From positions 1-64,000 of the forward strand of contig CALUJO010000010.1 in assembly GCA_944320965.1 (NCBI GenBank): a DNA stretch of 64,000 bases. The letters are read 5' to 3'. The stretch comes from an uncultured Bacteroidaceae bacterium (GTDB taxonomy: Bacteria; Bacteroidota; Bacteroidia; Bacteroidales; Bacteroidaceae). The position numbers and the translations under genes were made by a program. This document shows positions 58,828-64,000 of the stretch, one piece after another (position 1 is the first letter of the stretch; every line of letters begins with the position of its first letter). Under the pieces are notes generated by a model. It was not told the origin of the DNA and made no database searches. It worked only from the letters and a program-made list of their open reading frames with translations.

Positions 58828-61800
58828 ATGAAAAAGTTATTGTTTACATTAATCATTGCCCTGCTTGCTACAGTTAACGCATGGGCGGCAGAAACGGGAG
58901 ATAAATTCAAGATCGGCGATTTATGGTACGCTATCATCAGTTCTACGGAAAAGACCGTGATGGTGGGTTGGGATGTGCTCTTGTCTGAAGAAAATTATGC
59001 TTCCCTGTCGGGCACGGTAACCGTCCCCGCCACCGTAACCTACGAAGGAAAAACCTACAGGGTAGTTGAAATTGGATATAGCGCTTTTGCCCAAAATAAA
59101 AGAATCACCCAGGTGAATATTCCCGGCAGTGTGACAAGCATTGGAAATTATGCGTTCAATCAATGCAAAGGACTCACAAAGATGACCATTCCCGATAACG
59201 TGACAAGCATTGGACAGGGAGCGTTCAAATCCTGCGCAGGACTCACAAAGATGAGCATCCCCGATAACGTGACAAGCATTGGAAGTAGTGCATTCGCCTA
59301 CTGCACAGGACTCACAGAGGTAACCCTCCCCAAAAATATCACAAAACTCAGTCACAGCTTATTTCGAGACTGCTACGCACTCAGGGGAATTACCATACCC
59401 AATAGTGTGACAACCATCGAAGGACAAGCATTTTATATGGCCTTTAACATGGAGGAAGTGACCATAGGCAAGGGCGTTACATCCATTGGAGATGAAGCTT
59501 TCCGCGGTTCCAAAAAGATTACCAAAATGAATGTGCTGCCGGAAGTACCGCCCGCAGCCGGAGCAGATGCCTTTTTGGGAGTTGGGCGAGACATTACTGT
59601 AGAAGTACCATTTAGATCGTTTGTAGCCTATAAGGCGGCAGATCCATGGAAGGAATTCACCAACATGCAGCCCTATGTCACGAACGGATTCGTCGCAGAC
59701 AATCTGGTATACAAGATTCGCGAGTGGAATGTGTCTGTGAGATTGGACGGCTATGTCACTGAACCGAAGGGCCTGCTGGACATACCTGAAATCGTAACAG
59801 ACAAAGGCGCAACCTACAGCGTTACAGAGATTAACGACGAGTCCTTTGCCTATTGTGAGGAACTGACGGAACTGATTATCCCGAGTACGGTAACCGTCAT
59901 CGGCAGTCATGCGTTCCACTATAACCAGAAGTTTACGCAAATTACCGTCCGTGCCACGGAACCGCCATTCATTAGAGAGGGTGCTTTTGCCAATACAGAA
60001 CGCAGCATTCCTGTATTCGTGCCCGCAACTTCCCTGGAAGCCTACCAGGCAGCCGACGGCTGGAAAGAGTTCACCAACCTGCAGGCTAAGGATATGAGTA
60101 TTATTATCGTAAACGACCTCAAGTACAGAATTACCGATGAAACCGCAAGAGAGGTGGAACTGATAGGATATAAAGATGGTGTTCCAATTCCTACTGAACT
60201 TCCGGCAACTGTCTTGTACAGCGGTAAGGAGTACAGCGTGACACGAATCGGCAACAGGGCATTTGCCGAGTGTTTCTGGATAAGTTCGTTTATACTGCCT
60301 AACAGCGTGAAAAGCATTGGTGAAGAGGCATTTTCCTATTGCTGGGAGTTGAGCGAGATTACAATACCGAATAGCGTGGAAACCATTGAGAAGGCGGCGT
60401 TTGCGTATAACTTCATGAGTAAAATCACCATTGGCAGCGGCGTAAAAAGCATAGGAGACGAAGCTTTTGCCGACAATGACAGCTTTGTTGAAATGACTGT
60501 CCTTGCCGCCGTACCGCCGACTGTGGGAACTGATGCATTCAGAGGCACAAAGCGTGATATACCGGTACACGTACCCGGTGCATCTTTTGATGCCTACAAG
60601 GCAGCCGATGTATGGAAAGATTTCAATTTGTGGGATATGGACCTGATTACTTTTATCGCAAACGGCCTCAAGTACAGATTCACTGACAAAGACAAAAAAA
60701 ACGTGGAACTTATAGGTTATGAAACCGCACCTCCAGACGTGCTCAAAATTCCTGCTACAGTAACTAACGACGGAACGACCTGCAGCGTGACAGCAATCGG
60801 GAAAGAAGCGTTCGTGGGATGCAAGGGAATCTTGGGCGTGACCATACCCGCCAGCGTGACCAGCATCGGGGCCGGTGCGTTCGAGGAATGCGAGAAAATT
60901 ATGATATTGACCATACCCGCCAGCGTGACAGCAATCGGGGAAAAAGCGTTCGCGGGCAGCGGACTCATGAGCGTGAACATACCCGCCGGCGTGACCAGCA
61001 TCGGGGCCGGTGCTTTTGCGACCCCTTCGATTACGAAAATCAACGTGGAAAGCGACAATACTTCCTACTGCTCGGAAGATGGTGTGCTGTTCAACAAAGA
61101 AAAGACTATGCTAATGCAATATCCTGCAGGCAAGCAGGAAACCTCCTATGTCGTCCCTGGAACTGTGACAAGGATCGAGGATGTAGCCTTCCTCGACTGT
61201 CAGCTTCTTTATAAGGTAACCCTCCCCGGCAGTTTGACATCCATTGGGACACAGGCGTTCGTGGGCTGCACCTATCTCGAGGAAATGATTGTACTGGCCG
61301 CCGTGCCGCCGATTGCGGAAGAGGATGCGTTTGATGAGGTGTCGCGTGACATACCGGTGTCTGTGCCCGCCGCATCGCTTGAAGCCTATAAGGCGGCTGA
61401 GGTCTGGAAAGAATTCACCAACCTGGCCATAAGATTTACCGCAGACAATCTGGTATATCAGGTTACCGACGTGGAGAATAAATACGTGGAAGTGATTGGC
61501 TATGACACAAATCCTACAGGCGTGCTGGACATACCCAAAACCGTGAGCCATGACGGAACGACCTACAGCGTGACCACAATTGGGGTAGGAGCGTTCCTGG
61601 ATAGCGGACTCACGGGCGTGACCATACCCGCCAGCGTGACCAGCATCGGGTACGGTGCTTTTGCGACCCCTTCGATTACGCAAATCAACGTGGAAAGCGG
61701 CAATACTTCCTACTGCTCGGAAGACGGTGTGTTGTTCAACAAAGAAAAGACTGTGCTAATACAATATCCTGCAGGCAAGCAGGAAACCTCCTATGCCGTC

Positions 61801-62283
61801 CCTGGAACTGTAACAGGCATATGGACGGGGGCCTTCTACATGTGTCAGCATCTTAATAAGGTAACCCTCCCCGGCAGTTTGACATCAATTGGGATAAGTG
61901 CGTTCTCGGGACCCATCGCTCTCGAGGAAATGATCGTACTGGCCGCCGTGCCGCCGACTGCGGAAGAGGATGCGTTCGAAGATGTGTCGCGTGACATACC
62001 GGTATATGTGCCCGCCGAATCGCTTGAAGCCTATAAGGCAGCTGAGGTCTGGAAAGAGTTTACCAATCTGCAGGCTATCTCAGGTACAGCCATTGACACA
62101 CCGTCAATGCCTGAGAGCATCAGCATACAGGGCGGCATGCTGTACAACCCGCAGCAGTTGCCTGTAATCATATACGACCTGACAGGACGACCGGTTTACA
62201 GCGGCAACGCAACAACAGTTGAGCTGCCTGCCGGAATATATGTGGTGCGCTGCAACGGCGCAAGCCGCAAGTCGGTGTTCTGA
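58828..62283 (+). CDS. BspA-like leucine-rich-repeat surface protein 3 (largest)
   Basis: The largest of the set, 1151 aa. The signal peptide is MKKLLFTLIIALLATVNAWA. Five or more LRR_5 modules follow, each about 130-215 residues and closed by DIPVxVPAxSLEAYKAA. Two modules near the C-terminus repeat at DNA level with an offset of 645 bp (60961 and 61606 onward), with the shared phrase YCSEDGVLFNKEKT. The tail is the same sorting-type domain as in genes 1 and 2 (VIIYDLTGRPVYSGNATTVE). Gene content and module repeats point to surface display with variable length. Confidence 0.88.
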   Translation: MKKLLFTLIIALLATVNAWAAETGDKFKIGDLWYAIISSTEKTVMVGWDVLLSEENYASLSGTVTVPATVTYEGKTYRVVEIGYSAFAQNKRITQVNIPGSVTSIGNYAFNQCKGLTKMTIPDNVTSIGQGAFKSCAGLTKMSIPDNVTSIGSSAFAYCTGLTEVTLPKNITKLSHSLFRDCYALRGITIPNSVTTIEGQAFYMAFNMEEVTIGKGVTSIGDEAFRGSKKITKMNVLPEVPPAAGADAFLGVGRDITVEVPFRSFVAYKAADPWKEFTNMQPYVTNGFVADNLVYKIREWNVSVRLDGYVTEPKGLLDIPEIVTDKGATYSVTEINDESFAYCEELTELIIPSTVTVIGSHAFHYNQKFTQITVRATEPPFIREGAFANTERSIPVFVPATSLEAYQAADGWKEFTNLQAKDMSIIIVNDLKYRITDETAREVELIGYKDGVPIPTELPATVLYSGKEYSVTRIGNRAFAECFWISSFILPNSVKSIGEEAFSYCWELSEITIPNSVETIEKAAFAYNFMSKITIGSGVKSIGDEAFADNDSFVEMTVLAAVPPTVGTDAFRGTKRDIPVHVPGASFDAYKAADVWKDFNLWDMDLITFIANGLKYRFTDKDKKNVELIGYETAPPDVLKIPATVTNDGTTCSVTAIGKEAFVGCKGILGVTIPASVTSIGAGAFEECEKIMILTIPASVTAIGEKAFAGSGLMSVNIPAGVTSIGAGAFATPSITKINVESDNTSYCSEDGVLFNKEKTMLMQYPAGKQETSYVVPGTVTRIEDVAFLDCQLLYKVTLPGSLTSIGTQAFVGCTYLEEMIVLAAVPPIAEEDAFDEVSRDIPVSVPAASLEAYKAAEVWKEFTNLAIRFTADNLVYQVTDVENKYVEVIGYDTNPTGVLDIPKTVSHDGTTYSVTTIGVGAFLDSGLTGVTIPASVTSIGYGAFATPSITQINVESGNTSYCSEDGVLFNKEKTVLIQYPAGKQETSYAVPGTVTGIWTGAFYMCQHLNKVTLPGSLTSIGISAFSGPIALEEMIVLAAVPPTAEEDAFEDVSRDIPVYVPAESLEAYKAAEVWKEFTNLQAISGTAIDTPSMPESISIQGGMLYNPQQLPVIIYDLTGRPVYSGNATTVELPAGIYVVRCNGASRKSVF

Positions 62284-62366
62284 TACGGCATTTAGGAACA
62301 AAAACAAATGCAGGCGAAAGTGGAATGATGATGATTCTCTTTTGTCTGCATTCTTGTTTATGGCGG

Positions 62367-63629
62367 TCAGTCCATCAGCAGCCACTTCCATGCAGGGATA
62401 ATCTCAATGTTTTTGCCTCCTACATCTATTGTCTGTTCTTCATCTCTTGTTATAATTATCAGACGCTTACAATCCAGGAATGAGGACAATTTGACAAGAG
62501 CTTTAGTTTCACGCTCACAAGTAGCCTGATCACTTATCGTATAGCTGACCTGAATGGCTGTTTCAACTTCCGGAATATAAAAATCCACTTCAACACCCTG
62601 ATTATAAAAGAACACGGCATCTTCTCTGCCATACTTTCTTAACAAGTTTACCGCAACTAGGTTTTCAAGCAGGGAAGCGTTGTTGTTGATGAGAAACAGA
62701 TTCAATATGCCGTTATCTGTAAAGTAATATTTGGGGGTCGTTTCTTTATCAACCAATTTCCCGGCAAAATTATAAACTGGTGTTATCAGCCATGCGTCTT
62801 TTGCGTATTCGGTATAATTGATTACGGTATTTTTCCCGACTTTAACACCTGTTGCCGTTATGATGTTCGCCAAGCGGGAAAAAGACATCGGCTGCATCAC
62901 GCTTTCGGCAATCTTCTTAAACATCAGTTTCAGGGCATACGTGTTCTCAATAGAATGGCGTGCCGCAATATCTCCCAAGTATATCTTTTGATATACACTT
63001 GACAGATAATCACGTTTTGAAGCCAGTGATGCGCCTTCGGGAAATCCGCCATAACTGAAATAATCATTAAACAGCCTTAGTAATTCGGCACGTGTTTCAG
63101 TGCCGTAAACAGACGAAGGAGAGACAGAAAACCCATTTGCCGAAAGAAATTCACCAAATGAATACGGATACACGTTCACAGGGATATATCTTCCACCTAA
63201 TGTGGTCTGTATCTCACTGCTTAACATTTTGGCATTGCTTCCCGTAATATACACACGATATTTTGAGTCGGCAATTCGTCTTGCAAACTTTTCCCAACCG
63301 TCTATATTCTGTATTTCGTCAAGAAACAGGACAGGACGTTTCGCATACATTTCCATGTGTATCTCGAGCAGAAGATTCAAATCCTGTGCAGTCATGTTCT
63401 CCAGACGCTCGTCTTCAAAATTTATGTAAAGAATTTCATCCCAGCCAGTACCGGCAGCAAGAAGCTGCTGGATACGCTGATAAAGAAGATACGATTTTCC
63501 GGCACGCCTGATTCCGACAAAAACATAGTTCCCGAACTCTTCAAAACGGAACTTTCGCGGTATAACCTCATGACGGGATATCTCGTTCTGATTATCCGCC
63601 AAAACTGATTTCAAAACCTCTTTATTCAT
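62367..63629 (-). CDS. AAA ATPase with DUF4143 domain
   Basis: Protein of 420 aa with an N-terminal AAA_14 ATPase and a C-terminal DUF4143 domain. The P-loop is VGIRRAGKS, Walker B is PVLFLDEIQNIDGW, and sensor-like YITGSNAKMLSSE follows. The DUF4143 part is often linked to a nuclease-like fold. The role of this common Bacteroidetes family is unknown; it is sometimes counted with mobile or defence genes. The start at 63629 (MNKEVLKSVLADNQ) is chosen because a promoter lies directly upstream; a longer frame to 63713 runs through the promoter repeats and encodes an 11-residue repeat. Confidence 0.87.
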   Translation of the reverse strand: MNKEVLKSVLADNQNEISRHEVIPRKFRFEEFGNYVFVGIRRAGKSYLLYQRIQQLLAAGTGWDEILYINFEDERLENMTAQDLNLLLEIHMEMYAKRPVLFLDEIQNIDGWEKFARRIADSKYRVYITGSNAKMLSSEIQTTLGGRYIPVNVYPYSFGEFLSANGFSVSPSSVYGTETRAELLRLFNDYFSYGGFPEGASLASKRDYLSSVYQKIYLGDIAARHSIENTYALKLMFKKIAESVMQPMSFSRLANIITATGVKVGKNTVINYTEYAKDAWLITPVYNFAGKLVDKETTPKYYFTDNGILNLFLINNNASLLENLVAVNLLRKYGREDAVFFYNQGVEVDFYIPEVETAIQVSYTISDQATCERETKALVKLSSFLDCKRLIIITRDEEQTIDVGGKNIEIIPAWKWLLMD

Positions 63630-63630
63630 G

Positions 63631-63729
63631 TATTGTTCTATTGATAAGACAAAAATAAACAAATATTGTCTTATATACAAGACAAAAACAAGTAAATATT
63701 GTTTTATATACAAGACAATATCGCCTCGA
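63631..63729 (-). repeat. Three 33-bp tandem repeats carrying promoter and operator for the AAA ATPase gene
   Basis: Units at 63631-63663, 63664-63696 and 63697-63729 (33 bp each). Each has a dyad of the type TTGTCTT...AAGACAA, perfect in unit 2 (63666-63685). On the minus strand TTGT (63680-63677), a 19-bp spacer and TATTTTTG (63657-63650) form a good promoter that ends 20 bp before the start codon. The -35-region TTGT lies inside the dyad arm of unit 2, so a protein bound there would block RNA polymerase. Confidence 0.65.
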
Positions 63730-64000
63730 TACTTTAGACAATACCCTGATTTAACAACAATTTCAAATAGTATTGGGGTATATTCCGGGAAATGTGAATT
63801 CTACAGCCTAATACAATCCGATAATGTGAAAACACGCAATATTTTATCTGTAAAATGTGAAATTATTTGTGCTTTGTGGTGCTGATTATGTGTAAGCCAT
63901 TATATTTGCATGTGCTGTCCAGTTTATTCCGTGATTGTACGTCAGCTATCTTTAAAAATATCAGAAATAAAGACAAAACGGAAATCAGAGGTTAAAAATT
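63730..64000. other. Right-hand end of the window, no gene seen
   Basis: AT-rich sequence without a credible reading frame. TATATTTG at 63901-63908 fits a plus-strand -7 box, but no well-spaced upstream box is seen. A gene beyond the window may use it. Confidence 0.4.

Noticed and set aside
59359..60570. 403-residue minus-strand frame inside BspA-like gene 3
   Set aside because: It arises from the repetitive codon pattern of the LRR gene on the other strand; no signal, domain or promoter.
63630..63713. Repeat-encoded N-terminal peptide of the AAA ATPase
   Set aside because: The open frame through the 33-bp units is explained by unit length being a multiple of three; a promoter lies within it.

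Overview
The window reads as chromosomal DNA of a gut-type member of the Bacteroidales (Bacteroidaceae/Prevotellaceae range). Reasons: a SusC/SusD polysaccharide-utilisation locus, hybrid two-component regulators, promoters of the Bacteroides type (TAnnTTTG with a TTG-like box 18-20 bp upstream), a Rho factor with a long insert, a GT3-type glycogen synthase, and secreted BspA-like leucine-rich-repeat proteins. I do not name a species.

Region 1 (0.1-22.2 kb) is a polysaccharide-utilisation locus. A hybrid two-component regulator (109-4032, +) faces a minus-strand operon that runs from 18805 down to 4327: a secreted protein of unknown function, a two-LamG GH18 endoglycosidase, SusC, SusD, a GH20 hexosaminidase and a GH2 beta-galactosidase. 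A second GH18 and GH20 pair (19048-22178, +) is transcribed divergently. The enzyme set fits a glycan rich in GlcNAc and galactose. Hairpins inside the minus operon probably set different expression levels for its segments.

Region 2 (22.3-47.3 kb) is mainly housekeeping: a DJ-1/PfpI protein, ispD and recG; a convergent serC-serA-DUF1015 operon; a DbpA-like helicase; a small histone-H1-like protein; rho, tilS and tRNA-His; a DUF2461 protein; a TetR-controlled RND efflux operon ending in a small PII-like gene; and a glycogen synthase/glucan phosphorylase pair.

Region 3 (47.4-64 kb) is accessory in character. Its eastern half is visibly richer in G+C. It holds a TPR-containing hybrid regulator split by one in-frame amber codon, a second histone-like gene, a beta-helix protein, a TMEM43-like membrane protein, three BspA-like proteins with nearly identical C-terminal tails, and an AAA ATPase (DUF4143).

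The most unusual signals are non-coding. One is a cassette of about 155 bp, present three times (50.3, 53.9 and 58.6 kb), made of a terminator hairpin plus three boxes spaced 31-33 bp apart that end just upstream of a promoter. Others are a series of three-codon minigenes spaced 30-31 bp apart before the TMEM43-like gene, and a 33-bp promoter/operator triplication before the AAA ATPase. The cassette suggests shared control of histone-like and surface-protein genes by a regulator I cannot identify from the sequence.
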